A stretch of 64,000 bases of DNA from Bradyrhizobium sp. AZCC 2176 (GCF_036924645.1 NZ_JAZHRX010000001.1:4491501-4555500), one strand, 5' to 3'. Counted from the first letter of the stretch, positions 17,030-26,105 are shown. Program-made: numbers and translations. Notes: generated by a model from the letters alone, not told the origin.

Positions 17030-17704
17030 ATGATTGCTGCGGAATACCTCAAGCGCATCGCGGCCTGGTCGCGCGAACTGAACGAACGGGAAATCGAGGT
17101 CGCCCGCGCCGGCATCGTGGAGAAATCCTATCGTGCCAACGAATTCGTTTTCATGCGCGGCGATACCTTCGACTACTGGACCGGCATCGTCACGGGCCTT
17201 GCCCGAATGGGTACCGTGTCGAGCAGCGGCAAGGCCGTGACTTTGGCCGGCATGACCGCGGGGGCCTGGTTCGGGGAGGGCTCCGTGCTCAAGAGCGAGC
17301 CGCGCCGTTACGATGTGGTGGCGTTGCGCGATACAAGGCTGGCGCTGATGGACCGTAGCGCCTTCTTCTGGTTGTTCGAGAACAGCGTCGCCTTCAACCG
17401 CTTTCTGGTCCGGCAGCTCAACGAGCGGGTCGGCCAGTTCATCGGGGCGCTGGAACATGGCCGCACGCTCGATGCCACCAGCCGCGTTGCGCGCTCCATC
17501 GCCTCGCTGTTCAATCCAATCCTGTATCCGGACCTGACGCGTCATCTGGAGATCACCCAGGAGGAGATTGGCGCCTTGTCAGGCCTGTCACGGCAGAATG
17601 CCAACCAGTGCCTGAAGCGGCTGGAGAAGGAGGGCCTGCTTCGACTGGAATATGGCGGGGTGACGATCGTCGATCTCGAAAAGCTGCGCTGTCACGGCGA
17701 GTAA
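17030..17704 (+). CDS. Crp/Fnr-family transcriptional regulator
   Basis: Regulator of 224 residues: an N-terminal cyclic-nucleotide-binding-like beta-barrel (about 20-120, ANEFVFMRGDTFDYWTGIVTG, MTAGAWFGEGSVL), a dimer helix (122-150) and a C-terminal winged helix-turn-helix (about 176-202, ITQEEIGALSGLSRQNANQC). There is no N-terminal cysteine cluster, so it is not an oxygen-sensing FNR or AadR type; the ligand is unknown. The ATG at 17030 gives the usual family length; a TTG at 16949 would add 27 residues of unlikely composition. It diverges from the livG-ligase operon, which I infer to be its target, with the palindrome at 16941 as the obvious candidate site. Confidence 0.82.
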   Translation: MIAAEYLKRIAAWSRELNEREIEVARAGIVEKSYRANEFVFMRGDTFDYWTGIVTGLARMGTVSSSGKAVTLAGMTAGAWFGEGSVLKSEPRRYDVVALRDTRLALMDRSAFFWLFENSVAFNRFLVRQLNERVGQFIGALEHGRTLDATSRVARSIASLFNPILYPDLTRHLEITQEEIGALSGLSRQNANQCLKRLEKEGLLRLEYGGVTIVDLEKLRCHGE

Positions 17705-17779
17705 GACTGGTCCCGACGTCCTCGAAATTGAGCAAAGGCAGCATGTTGCCGATCGCTCTCGTTGTTGTGTTCGCGGGCG

Positions 17780-17837
17780 ATACGGTACCGTATTGAAAAT
17801 CGAAACTGCAAGTGGTATTGATACGGTACCGTATCAA
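17780..17837. promoter_or_regulatory. Two palindromic operators before the Rieske oxygenase gene
   Basis: The perfect palindrome ATACGGTACCGTAT occurs at 17780-17793 and again at 17821-17834, where it is extended to a 20-bp perfect palindrome (TTGATACGGTACCGTATCAA, 17818-17837). Centre-to-centre distance is 41 bp, close to four helical turns, so two dimers would sit on one face. The form resembles TetR-family operators. The second copy is 44 bp before the oxygenase ATG. Confidence 0.7.
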
Positions 17838-17881
17838 GCGAGTGATCGGTTTTGAGACCACAGCCAGCCGGAGGATGTCCG

Positions 17882-19036
17882 ATGAGCAGGCAGGATCAGA
17901 TCAACCTTTTGAAGCGGCTGTTGCACTACGTGGAGACCCGGACCACGGCGATGGCGGAGAGTCCCTGGCGCAACGAGGTGTCGGCCTACACGGACGCAGA
18001 GCGCCTCGCCGAGGAACAGCGGGTTCTGTTTCGCAGGCATCCGCTGGTCATGGGGTTCGCTTCGGACTGGCCCGCGCCGGGGAGCTTTAGCACCGACGAC
18101 CATGCCGGTTTGCCCGTTCTGATCGTGCGGGGACGCGACAGCAGATTACGCGCGTTCCTGAACGTGTGTCGCCACCGCGGCGCCAAGGTAGCCGAGGGCT
18201 GCGGCAAGGCGCGGCTGTTCTCGTGCCCCTATCATGCCTGGACCTACGATCTCGCCGGCGAGCTGATGGGCATTCCCGACGAGCGCTGTTTTCCCGACGT
18301 GCGCAGCGAACGCGCGTCGCTCGTCGAACTACCGCTGTGTGAAAAGCACGGCCTTGTGTGGGTGATCCCGACCGCGGACGGTTCGACGAATTTCGACATC
18401 GATCCATGGCTTGGGGGACTCGCGGAGGAGCTCGCTTCGTTTGGATTTGCGTCCTGGTCGTTCTACGACCGGCGCGTGATTCCGGAGACCATGAACTGGA
18501 AGATTGTCGTGGATACGTTCAACGAGGGCTACCACGTCGGCTTCCTGCACCGCGATTCCCTGCGCGACATCCTGCATGGCAACGTGACCGATTTCGAGGC
18601 GTTCGGTCTCAACCACCGTCTGACGTTTCCGCGCAGGAAACTCGAGCGGCTCAAGGCCGAGCCTGAGGACAAATGGGACTTGATGTGGAATACGACGCTC
18701 GTCTATTCGCTGTTTCCCAACACCGTTCTCCTCGTGCAGGGCGACCATGTCGAACTCGCGCGGGCGTTTCCCCGCGAGGGACGCGCGGATCGCTCTGTCA
18801 TGGACCTTGGGCTTTACGTGCCGAAGGCGCCGAGTACCGAGGAAGAGCGCATCCATTGGGACAGGAACATGCAGCTCGTCCTCGATGTTGTGACCGGCGA
18901 GGATTTCCCGGCCGGGCGGAGCATTCAGGTCGGCCTGACTTCCGGCGCGCAGACGCACACCGTCTACGGCCGCAACGAGCCGGCCATGATCCACTACCAT
19001 CAGTCGATGCGGACGGCGCTCGGCCTAAGGGTCTGA
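17882..19036 (+). CDS. Rieske non-heme iron oxygenase, alpha subunit
   Basis: Aromatic-ring-hydroxylating or demethylating oxygenase alpha subunit, 384 residues. The N-terminal Rieske domain has the [2Fe-2S] ligands Cys96-x-His98 (CRHRG) and Cys115-x2-His118 (CPYHAW). The C-terminal catalytic domain has the mononuclear iron histidines His218 and His223 in NEGYHVGFLH; the residue that normally bridges electrons, Asp three before the first His, is Glu215 here. GGAGG seven bases before the ATG at 17882 sets the start. No ferredoxin, reductase or beta subunit is adjacent, so electron-transfer partners must lie elsewhere. Two TetR-like palindromes upstream suggest induction by a small molecule. 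The substrate is unknown. Confidence 0.87.
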   Translation: MSRQDQINLLKRLLHYVETRTTAMAESPWRNEVSAYTDAERLAEEQRVLFRRHPLVMGFASDWPAPGSFSTDDHAGLPVLIVRGRDSRLRAFLNVCRHRGAKVAEGCGKARLFSCPYHAWTYDLAGELMGIPDERCFPDVRSERASLVELPLCEKHGLVWVIPTADGSTNFDIDPWLGGLAEELASFGFASWSFYDRRVIPETMNWKIVVDTFNEGYHVGFLHRDSLRDILHGNVTDFEAFGLNHRLTFPRRKLERLKAEPEDKWDLMWNTTLVYSLFPNTVLLVQGDHVELARAFPREGRADRSVMDLGLYVPKAPSTEEERIHWDRNMQLVLDVVTGEDFPAGRSIQVGLTSGAQTHTVYGRNEPAMIHYHQSMRTALGLRV

Positions 19037-19118
19037 AATTGAGCCACTTTCGGATTAGACTCTGCCTCTAGCGGATGCTATGGCCTGCGCCGCGCAGGCG
19101 CTTCCGGCGCAGCCGGGA

Positions 19119-19163
19119 CTTGAGGCTCAGAGGCTTGAGGCTCAGTGACCTGGGGCTCAATTG
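19119..19163 (+). repeat. Three imperfect 15-bp tandem repeats before gmd
   Basis: Units CTTGAGGCTCAGAGG, CTTGAGGCTCAGTGA and CCTGGGGCTCAATTG stand head to tail, ending 35 bp before the gmd ATG. The shared core is TKRGGCTCA. They may be a leader feature or a slipped-strand product. Confidence 0.55.
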
Positions 19164-19198
19164 TCCCCGGGCCTGTCCGGCCGGCTCTTGGAGAGACT

Positions 19199-20281
19199 AT
19201 GACGGCTCAAAATCCAAAGCGTGTGGCGCTGATCACGGGCGTCACCGGCCAGGACGGTGCCTATCTGGCCGAATATCTGCTCGGCCTCGGCTATGAGGTC
19301 CACGGCATCAAGCGGCGGTCGTCCTCGTTCAACACCGCGCGCATCGATCACCTCTACCAGGATCCGCATTCCCGCAACGTGCCGTTCCTGCTGCATTACG
19401 GCGACATGACCGACTCGACCAACCTGATCCGGCTGATGCAGCAGATCAGGCCGACCGAGATCTACAACCTCGCCGCCCAGAGCCATGTCGGCGTCAGCTT
19501 TGAGAGCCCGGAATATACCGCCAACGCCGACGGCATCGGCGTGCTGCGGCTGTTGGAAGCGATCCGCATCCTCGGCATGGAAAAGGAGACGCGGTTCTAT
19601 CAGGCCTCGACCTCGGAGCTCTACGGTCTGGTGCAGGAAGTGCCGCAGAGGGAATCCACGCCGTTCTACCCGCGCTCGCCTTACGGCGTCGCCAAGCTGT
19701 ACGGCTACTGGATCACGGTCAATTACCGCGAGGCCTACGGCATGTTTGCCTCGAACGGCATCCTGTTCAACCACGAGAGTCCGATCCGCGGCGAGACGTT
19801 TGTCACCCGCAAGATCACGCGCAGCGTCGCCCGCATCGAGGCCGGCCTGGAAGAGGTACTCTATCTCGGCAACCTCGAAGCCAAGCGCGACTGGGGCCAT
19901 GCGCGGGATTATGTCGAGGGCATGCACAGGATCCTGCAGGCGGACGCGCCCGACGATTTCGTGCTGGCGACCGGCGAGACCCGTTCGGTGCGCGAGTTCG
20001 TCGAACTGGCGTTCGCCGAGGTCGGCCGCACCATCGAATGGCGCGGCCAGGGCATCGACGAGACCGGCGTCGACAAAAAATCCGGCAAGACCCTGGTCCG
20101 GATCGATCCGACCTATTTCCGGCCGACCGAAGTCGACCTTCTGGTCGGCGATGCCAGCAAGGCGCGCGAGAAGTTGGGCTGGCAGCCCAGGACGTCGTTT
20201 GCCCAACTGGTCAAGGAAATGGTCGCGGGCGATCTGGCAGAGGCGCGGCGGGAGGCGGCCAATGGCAAGCCTTCCATTTGA
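19199..20281 (+). CDS. gmd: GDP-mannose 4,6-dehydratase
   Basis: Converts GDP-D-mannose to GDP-4-keto-6-deoxy-D-mannose, the first step to GDP-L-fucose (or GDP-rhamnose/perosamine). The 360-residue protein is close to the usual length. Family signatures: [19 protein letters not shown] (NADP Rossmann), [35 protein letters not shown], the catalytic Tyr/Lys in [15 protein letters not shown], and [20 protein letters not shown]. The ATG at 19199 is preceded by GGAG. The gene overlaps fcl by 20 bp, so both are in one operon. The substrate would come from the ManC-type enzyme at 62676. GDP-fucose is used in LPS, EPS and, in some rhizobia, in Nod factors, but no nod gene is seen here. Confidence 0.95.
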   Translation: MTAQNPKRVALITGVTGQDGAYLAEYLLGLGYEVHGIKRRSSSFNTARIDHLYQDPHSRNVPFLLHYGDMTDSTNLIRLMQQIRPTEIYNLAAQSHVGVSFESPEYTANADGIGVLRLLEAIRILGMEKETRFYQASTSELYGLVQEVPQRESTPFYPRSPYGVAKLYGYWITVNYREAYGMFASNGILFNHESPIRGETFVTRKITRSVARIEAGLEEVLYLGNLEAKRDWGHARDYVEGMHRILQADAPDDFVLATGETRSVREFVELAFAEVGRTIEWRGQGIDETGVDKKSGKTLVRIDPTYFRPTEVDLLVGDASKAREKLGWQPRTSFAQLVKEMVAGDLAEARREAANGKPSI

Positions 20282-21215
20282 GCTGAAGGGCAAGACGGTC
20301 TACGTCGCCGGACATCGCGGCATGGTCGGCGCCGCGCTGGTGCGCCGGCTGGCACGCGAAGACATTGAACTGCTGACAGCAACAAGGGACGAAGCCGATC
20401 TGCGCGATCAGGCCGCGGTCACCAAATGGTTCGCCGCCAAGCGTCCGCAGGTGGTGTTTCTGGCGGCGGCCAAAGTCGGCGGCATCGTCGCCAACAACAC
20501 GCTGCGCGCCGAGTTCCTCTACGACAATCTGGCGATTGCGACGAATGTGATCCATGCGGCGCATGTCCATGGCGCCGAGAAGCTGATGTTCCTTGGCTCG
20601 TCCTGCATCTATCCCAAGCTGGCGCCGCAGCCGCTGCGCGAGGATTCGATGCTGACGGGACCGCTGGAGCCGACCAATGAGCCCTATGCGATTGCCAAGA
20701 TCGCCGGGATCAAGATGGTGGAGGCCTATCGCAGCCAGTACGGCGCCGACTTCATCAATGTGATGCCGACCAATCTGTACGGGCGCGGCGACAATTATCA
20801 TCCCGAATACAGCCACGTCGTCGCCGCCCTGATCCGCCGCTTCCACGAAGCGAAGCTGTCCGGCGCCGGGGAGGTCGTGGTCTGGGGCACCGGCACGCCG
20901 CGGCGCGAGTTCCTCTATGTCGATGATCTCGCCGATGCCTGCATCCATTTGATCAGGACCTATTCCGGCGCTGAACTGGTCAATATCGGCACCGGCGAGG
21001 ACATCACGATCGCCGAATTCGCCCGCGTGGTCGCGGCGATTGTCGGCTACAGCGGTGAGATCAGCTTTGATGCCTCGCGGCCGGATGGCACCCCGCGCAA
21101 ACTGCTCGATGTCAGTCGGCTGGCCAAGCTGGGCTGGCGGGCCAGCACGAAGCTCGAGGAGGGCATCCGGCTCGCCTACCAGGCGTTCCTGAGCGAGCAC
21201 GCGGCGAACGTCTAA
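20262..21215 (+). CDS. fcl: GDP-L-fucose synthase
   Basis: Bifunctional 3,5-epimerase/4-reductase that turns GDP-4-keto-6-deoxymannose into GDP-L-fucose with NADPH. The 317-residue product starts with the ATG at 20262 behind GGGAGG, inside the 3' end of gmd; the much longer frame that runs through gmd from 19485 is a shadow. Signatures: [47 protein letters not shown], the catalytic Tyr-x3-Lys in [14 protein letters not shown], and [15 protein letters not shown]. It makes a complete two-step GDP-fucose branch with gmd. Confidence 0.94.
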   Translation: MASLPFELKGKTVYVAGHRGMVGAALVRRLAREDIELLTATRDEADLRDQAAVTKWFAAKRPQVVFLAAAKVGGIVANNTLRAEFLYDNLAIATNVIHAAHVHGAEKLMFLGSSCIYPKLAPQPLREDSMLTGPLEPTNEPYAIAKIAGIKMVEAYRSQYGADFINVMPTNLYGRGDNYHPEYSHVVAALIRRFHEAKLSGAGEVVVWGTGTPRREFLYVDDLADACIHLIRTYSGAELVNIGTGEDITIAEFARVVAAIVGYSGEISFDASRPDGTPRKLLDVSRLAKLGWRASTKLEEGIRLAYQAFLSEHAANV

Positions 21216-21239
21216 CTCGCCGAACGAAAGACCTGTCAG

Positions 21240-21310
21240 CCGGCGTTAACGCGAAAGCATTTCGCCTCTCCCTGACGAAAATCGGTACCCAATTTTCCCG
21301 ATCATGCTCT
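21240..21310. repeat. Dispersed-repeat candidate (GAAAATCGGTACCCAATTTT type)
   Basis: GACGAAAATCGGTACCCAATTTTC followed by GATCATGCTCTAG is a form I recall as scattered through Bradyrhizobium intergenic DNA. It fills the gap between fcl and the binding-protein gene. Copy number cannot be checked here. Confidence 0.35.
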
Positions 21311-21365
21311 AGGATGCTCGCGCCGAGCGGCCGCAAAAAACCGCCGGCGTGCGCTTGGAGGAAGC

Positions 21366-22346
21366 ATGATGAAATATCAGCGTCGCCAATTCTTGCAGCT
21401 TGTCGCCGGTGCGGCCGCGCTTCCCGTTACGTCAGGCATCGCAAGCGCGCAGGCCTATCCATCGCGACCGGTACGCCTCGTGATTGGCTATACGCCCGGC
21501 GGCTCGGCCGACCTCACGTCGCGCCTGATGGGGCAGTGGCTGTCGGAAAAGCTCGGGCAATCCTTCGTGATCGAGAACCGGCCGGGCGGCGGCACCAATA
21601 TCGCCACCGAGCAGGTGCTGCGCGCCACGCCTGACGGCTACACGCTGCTTCTGGTGGCGCCGGCCAACGCCATCAACGCCACGCTCTACGACAAGCTGCC
21701 CTTCGATTTCATGAAGGAGATCGAGCCGATCGCGGGCATCATTCGCTTTCCCAACGTCGTGGTGGTGCATCCCTCGCTGCCGATCAAGTCGATCCCTGAA
21801 TTGATCGCCTATGCCAAAGCCAATCCGGGCAAGCTCAACATGGCCTCATCCGGTAACGGATCGACGATCCACATGTCGGGTGAGCTGTTCAAGATGCTCA
21901 CGGGCACCAACATGCAGCATGTGCCCTACCGGGGCGGCGCACCGGCGCTCACCGATATGCTCTCCGGCCAGATGCATGTCATGTTCGACAACCTTCCAAC
22001 CTGCGCCGAGCACGTCAAATCCGGCAAGCTGCGCGGCCTTGCGGTCACCAGCACGACCCGCTCTGACGTGCTGCCCGACCTGCCGCTGGTCGCGGATTAC
22101 CTGCCGGGCTACGAGGCAAGCGCCTGGTACGGCCTCGCCGCGCCGAAGGGCACCCCGCCGGAAATCATCGACAGGCTCAACAAGGCGGTGAATGAAATCC
22201 TGGCTGATCCCAAGGCAAAGGCGCGATTTGCCGAGATCGGCGCGATTCTGCTGCCGGGCTCGCCCGCCGACTTTGGAAAGCTGGTGGCGGACGAAACCGA
22301 GAAATGGGGCAAGGTGGTCAAGTTCGCCGGTGCGAAGGTGGATTAG
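21366..22346 (+). CDS. Tripartite tricarboxylate transporter binding protein (Bug/TctC family)
   Basis: Periplasmic solute-binding protein of 326 residues, Bug/TctC family, usually capturing carboxylates. The N-terminus MKYQRRQFLQLVAGAAALPV carries a twin-arginine-like motif and hydrophobic core, with cleavage likely after ASAQA. Typical features follow: YPSRPVRLVIGYTPGGSADLT, VIENRPGGGTNIA, ATPDGYTLLLVAP, VPYRGGAPALTDMLSGQ. GGAGGAAG precedes two tandem ATGs. No TctA/TctB membrane partners are nearby, which is common for Bug proteins in this group of bacteria. The ligand is unknown. Confidence 0.9.
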   Translation: MMKYQRRQFLQLVAGAAALPVTSGIASAQAYPSRPVRLVIGYTPGGSADLTSRLMGQWLSEKLGQSFVIENRPGGGTNIATEQVLRATPDGYTLLLVAPANAINATLYDKLPFDFMKEIEPIAGIIRFPNVVVVHPSLPIKSIPELIAYAKANPGKLNMASSGNGSTIHMSGELFKMLTGTNMQHVPYRGGAPALTDMLSGQMHVMFDNLPTCAEHVKSGKLRGLAVTSTTRSDVLPDLPLVADYLPGYEASAWYGLAAPKGTPPEIIDRLNKAVNEILADPKAKARFAEIGAILLPGSPADFGKLVADETEKWGKVVKFAGAKVD

Positions 22347-23188
22347 CGGCGCACCGTCGCTCGGGGCGGATTCTTGCCAAGCGCTGCCGCCATCGCCGAG
22401 ATCAGCGGTCGCATGAAGAAGGCGTCCTCGGCCGGATAAATATCCGTGCGCAGGCCGTGAGACTTGAGTTCTTCTGACACGGCCGGTCCGACGGACGCGA
22501 TCGGCGTACATTCAAGCCCCTCGCGTAGCCGATCCTCGCAACCGCGCGCCCGCGCGACCTCGATGAGACGGCGCACCTGGCCGAGATTGGTCAGCGCGAT
22601 CGCGTCGACGCGGCCTTCCGCCATCTCGTCGATCGCGGTGATGATATTGGCGTCGGCGGCCTGCGCGTCATAGGCATAGGGCAGCACGGTGTCGACTTCG
22701 GCGCCTTGCGCCTTGATCGCGCCGAGCAGGACGCTGTGATCCTTGTCCGGGTAAAGCTGCAGGCCGAGGCGATGGCCGCCAAGGTCGAGGCGCGACAGCA
22801 TCTCGGCTATGCCTTCGGAAGTCGGCTTTTCCGTCGTCATCTGCGGTTCCAGCCCGATTTCGCGCAACGCCTTGCCCGGTTTGGGCCCGCGCGCGAATTT
22901 GCGCGCCTTGCCGAGCGAAGCAACGAATTCCTGTTCGGCACCGATGCGCCGTACGACTTTCATCAGCCGGCGCAGGCCTTCGCCCGTCATCAGCACGATG
23001 TCGTCGAAGGGCTGTTCAATGCACCGCCCGATCCAGGCTTCGACCGGCGCCGGGTCCGGCGCGTCGTGGATGGTGAACATCGGACATTGCAGCACGTCGG
23101 CGCCCTGTTCGGTGAGCAGGCGGGAAAACTGCGCTTCCTCGCGGGTTTCCAGGATCAGGATGCGGTAACCGTCTAATTTGTCAGCCAT
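22343..23188 (-). CDS. Uroporphyrinogen-III synthase family protein (HemD-like)
   Basis: Protein of 281 residues with the HemD fold: two Rossmann-like lobes, RILILETREEAQFSRLLTEQGADV at the N-terminus, DIVLMTGEGLRRLM in lobe two, and the late signature IALTNLGQVRRLIEVA and CTPIASVGPAVSEELKSHGL that matches the IGxxTAxAL-like motif. The start at 23188 follows GGAG. It converges on the Bug gene with a four-base overlap of stop codons. HemD closes uroporphyrinogen III in heme synthesis; the isolated context (no hemC) and sequence divergence mean it may be a HemD paralogue instead of the main enzyme. Confidence 0.8.
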   Translation of the reverse strand: MADKLDGYRILILETREEAQFSRLLTEQGADVLQCPMFTIHDAPDPAPVEAWIGRCIEQPFDDIVLMTGEGLRRLMKVVRRIGAEQEFVASLGKARKFARGPKPGKALREIGLEPQMTTEKPTSEGIAEMLSRLDLGGHRLGLQLYPDKDHSVLLGAIKAQGAEVDTVLPYAYDAQAADANIITAIDEMAEGRVDAIALTNLGQVRRLIEVARARGCEDRLREGLECTPIASVGPAVSEELKSHGLRTDIYPAEDAFFMRPLISAMAAALGKNPPRATVRR

Positions 23189-23328
23189 GATCTCGCTCCA
23201 ACGCTTTTGCTTCGCGCTTTGTTCATCCTGACTCCGGTTTACGGATTGGCGCAAGCGCGCCCGCAGTGATAGAGCAGGGCCCGCAATCGCCGCTTCACCC
23301 TTTTGCCTGAATTGTAGTCAGCTTCGCC

Positions 23329-24192
23329 ATGCCCGATCACCAGTTCGTCTTGACCCTGTCCTGCCCGGATCGTCCCGGCATCGTTTCGGCGGTGTCGACC
23401 TTTCTCGCCCATAACGGGCAGAACATTCTGGATGCCCAGCAGTTCGACGACATCGAGACCGGCAATTTCTTCATGCGGGTGGTGTTCACCGCCGCCGATC
23501 TCGCCGTCGAATTGCAGGCGCTGCAGACTGGCTTTACCGCGATCGCCGATCGCTTCGCCATGGAATGGCAGATGCGCGACCGCGCCAATCGCCGCCGGGT
23601 GATGCTGCTGGTCTCCAAATCGGATCACTGCCTGGTAGACATCCTCTATCGCTGGCGTACCGGCGAACTCGAGATGATCCCGACCGCAATTGTCTCCAAC
23701 CATCCGCGCGAGACCTACGGCAATCTCGATTTCGGCGAGATCCCGTTCCACTACATGCCGGTGACAAAGGAAACCAGGCGCGAGCAGGAAGAGGCGGTCT
23801 GGAAACTGGTTCAGGACACCAGGACCGATCTCGTGGTGCTGGCGCGCTACATGCAGATCCTGTCGGACGAGATGTCGGCAAAGCTGTCGGGGCGCTGCAT
23901 CAACATCCACCACTCGTTCCTGCCGGGATTCAAGGGCGCGCGGCCCTACCACCAGGCGCATGAGCGTGGCGTCAAGCTGATCGGCGCCACCGCGCATTAC
24001 GTCACGCGCGACCTCGACGAGGGCCCGATCATCGACCAGGACGTCGAGCGCATCAGCCATCGCGACACGCCGGAGGATCTGTCGCGCAAGGGCCGCGACA
24101 TCGAGCGCCGCGTGCTGGCGCGCGCGATGCGCCATCACCTGGAGGATCGCGTGATCCTCAACGGCCGCAAGACCGTGGTGTTCATGGACTAG
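23329..24192 (+). CDS. purU: Formyltetrahydrofolate deformylase
   Basis: Hydrolyses 10-formyl-THF to THF and formate, balancing one-carbon pools and supplying formate for purines. The 287-residue protein has the expected order: an N-terminal ACT domain ([20 protein letters not shown]) and a C-terminal formyltransferase-fold domain with [30 protein letters not shown] and [18 protein letters not shown], which show the catalytic Asn, His and Asp. It diverges from the HemD-like gene, and its 3' end overlaps the convergent lipoprotein gene by four bases. Confidence 0.94.
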   Translation: MPDHQFVLTLSCPDRPGIVSAVSTFLAHNGQNILDAQQFDDIETGNFFMRVVFTAADLAVELQALQTGFTAIADRFAMEWQMRDRANRRRVMLLVSKSDHCLVDILYRWRTGELEMIPTAIVSNHPRETYGNLDFGEIPFHYMPVTKETRREQEEAVWKLVQDTRTDLVVLARYMQILSDEMSAKLSGRCINIHHSFLPGFKGARPYHQAHERGVKLIGATAHYVTRDLDEGPIIDQDVERISHRDTPEDLSRKGRDIERRVLARAMRHHLEDRVILNGRKTVVFMD

Positions 24193-24467
24193 CGGTTCGC
24201 ATCCTGCGCGGCGGGCGCGGGCTTGGTCTCTTCGCCCCGTTCGGAGGCCGGCAACAGTCGCTTCCGCTCGCGCTCCCGCATGTATTCGTCGTACTTCGCG
24301 GTCCCGGGGCGCGGCGGCGCGTCCGCGGGCATGCCGCCGATCGCCGCCGGGATGGCGTCGCTGACACCAGCGGCCAGCTTCTCGTTGATAGTTCCGCAGC
24401 CGCTCACGCCGCAGCCCGCGAGGGCAACGGTGACGATCGTGACGATATGGCGCGCGCTGGTCGGCAT
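24189..24467 (-). CDS. Small predicted lipoprotein
   Basis: A 92-residue protein. The ATG at 24467 gives a short basic start, a hydrophobic stretch and a lipobox LAGC ([16 protein letters not shown]), so the mature protein would be lipid-anchored and about 75 residues long. The remainder is polar with [20 protein letters not shown], which I recall from hypothetical lipoproteins of Bradyrhizobiaceae but cannot assign to a function. A longer frame from 24593 runs into the promoter region and would bury the signal peptide. Confidence 0.6.
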   Translation of the reverse strand: MPTSARHIVTIVTVALAGCGVSGCGTINEKLAAGVSDAIPAAIGGMPADAPPRPGTAKYDEYMRERERKRLLPASERGEETKPAPAAQDANR

Positions 24468-24548
24468 CGGCAGAAGGTTACAACCTGACCCTTTAAAGAT
24501 GATGGATTTAGGGCGCTGGCCTTCGGGAACCGGTGAGGGCTCTTCTTG

Positions 24549-24586
24549 TTGACAAGACCATTTTATTTGTACAATCGTACAAATAA
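24549..24586 (+). promoter_or_regulatory. Promoter overlapped by a 24-bp inverted-repeat operator
   Basis: TTATTTGTAC-AATC-GTACAAATAA is a perfect inverted repeat (24563-24586, ten-base arms). TTGACA at 24549-24554 and TACAAT at 24570-24575 look like -35 and -10 boxes, spaced 15 bp, and the repeat covers the -10. Binding there would block the polymerase, so a repressor (TetR, or GntR/VanR type) is likely. The start of the downstream binding-protein gene is about 245 bp further, leaving a long leader in which I see no gene. Confidence 0.65.
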
Positions 24587-24829
24587 GCGGCAACTGAGGA
24601 GGGCGTCGGGCAGTTATATCGGGTTACATCGGGTCATATCATAATACCGTCGCGTCTTTTACGCCTGGCCTGGCCTCTTCGCCACGGCACGCCAATGGTC
24701 CGGTTGACAAAAGTACGGCCAAGGACGCCATGTTGCCGTGCTACCCGGCCGAAAAATCTGGGTTATGGTGAGATCAAGGGCCGGGGACTCGGTTCGAGGA
24801 CACAAGGCCGACCAGGGGGAGAAATGTTC

Positions 24830-26002
24830 ATGTCTATTCGCAGTCACATGTTGTTGGCCGCAGGCGCCGTCGCCGGGATGCTGGCGCTTGCGCCGGCGCA
24901 GGCCCAGGAGACCGTCAAGATCGGCCTGATCCTGCCGATGACCGGCGGCCAGGCATCGACCGGCAAGCAGATCGACAACGCGGTCAAGCTCTACATGCAG
25001 CAGAACGGCGATACCGTCGCCGGCAAGAAGATCGAAGTCATCCTCAAGGACGACGCGGCTGTTCCCGACAACACCAAGCGCCTCGCGCAGGAACTGATCG
25101 TCAACGACAAGGTCAATTTCATCGCGGGTTTTGGCGTGACGCCCGCTGCACTCGCGGCGGCGCCGCTGGCGACGCAGGGCAAGATTCCCGAAATCGTGAT
25201 GGCGGCTGGCACCTCGATCATCACCGAGCGTTCACCCTATATCGTCCGCACCTCGTTCACGCTGGCGCAGTCGTCGACCATCATCGGTGACTGGGCCGCC
25301 AAGAACGGCATCAAGAAGGTTGCAACGCTGACCTCCGACTATGCGCCCGGCAACGACGCCCTGAACTTCTTCAAGCAGAACTTCACCGCCGGCGGCGGCG
25401 AGATCGTCGAAGAGGTGAAGGTGCCGCTGCAAAACCCTGATTTCGCTCCGTTTCTGCAGCGCATGAAGGACTCCAAGCCGGACGCCGTGTTCGTGTTCGT
25501 GCCGGCGGGACAGGGCGGCAATTTCATGAAGCAATATGCCGAGCGCGGGCTCGACAAGTCCGGCATCAAGGTGATCGGCCCCGGCGACGTCATGGACGAC
25601 GACCTGCTCAACGGGATGGGCGATGCGGCGCTCGGCACCGTCACCGCGCATCTCTATTCTGCGGCCCATCCCTCCGCGGCAAATAAGGAATTCGTCGCCG
25701 CCTACAAGAAGGCCTTCAACCAGCGCCCCGGCTTCATGGCGGTCGGCGGCTATGACGGCATCCGCCTGATCTATGAGGCGCTGAAGAAGACCGGCGGCAA
25801 GACCGACGGCGATGCGCTGGTCGCGGCGATGAAGGGCATGAAGTGGGAAAGCCCGCGCGGCCCGATCTCGATCGATCCGGAAACCCGCGACATCGTGCAG
25901 AACATCTACATCCGCAAGGTCGAGAAGGTCGATGGCGAACTCTACAACGTCGAATTCGCGACCTTCGAGGCGGTGAAGGATTCCGGCAAGACGAAGAAGT
26001 GA
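24830..26002 (+). CDS. Periplasmic binding protein of second Liv-type transporter
   Basis: Solute-binding protein of 390 residues, LivK-like. Signal peptide MSIRSHMLLAAGAVAGMLAL with cleavage after PAQAQ; the mature part opens with ETVKIGLILPMTGGQASTGKQ, a strong family signature, and continues with ILKDDAAVPDNTKRLAQELI. The ATG at 24830 is taken because AGGGGGAG ends eight bases before it; the ATG six bases upstream would be too close. First gene of a five-gene transporter operon, behind the operator at 24563. Ligand unknown; family members take amino acids, amides or carboxylates. Confidence 0.88.
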   Translation: MSIRSHMLLAAGAVAGMLALAPAQAQETVKIGLILPMTGGQASTGKQIDNAVKLYMQQNGDTVAGKKIEVILKDDAAVPDNTKRLAQELIVNDKVNFIAGFGVTPAALAAAPLATQGKIPEIVMAAGTSIITERSPYIVRTSFTLAQSSTIIGDWAAKNGIKKVATLTSDYAPGNDALNFFKQNFTAGGGEIVEEVKVPLQNPDFAPFLQRMKDSKPDAVFVFVPAGQGGNFMKQYAERGLDKSGIKVIGPGDVMDDDLLNGMGDAALGTVTAHLYSAAHPSAANKEFVAAYKKAFNQRPGFMAVGGYDGIRLIYEALKKTGGKTDGDALVAAMKGMKWESPRGPISIDPETRDIVQNIYIRKVEKVDGELYNVEFATFEAVKDSGKTKK

Positions 26003-26011
26003 CGCGGAAAG

Positions 26012-26105
26012 CGTCATTCCGGGGCGCGCGTTAGCGCGAACCCGGAATCTCGACATTGTTGCACAAGATTCCGGGTTCAGCGCTATCGCGCTGCCCCGGA
26101 ATGAC
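26012..26105. repeat. REP-like palindromic element, CGTCATTCCGGGGC type
   Basis: A 94-bp element that begins CGTCATTCCGGGGCGCG and ends GCCCCGGAATGAC, so its ends form one long hairpin; inner pairs include GCGCGTTAGCGC and GGAATCT...AGATTCC. It sits between the binding-protein and LivH genes of the operon and resembles elements I recall as multicopy in Bradyrhizobium. Confidence 0.65.
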
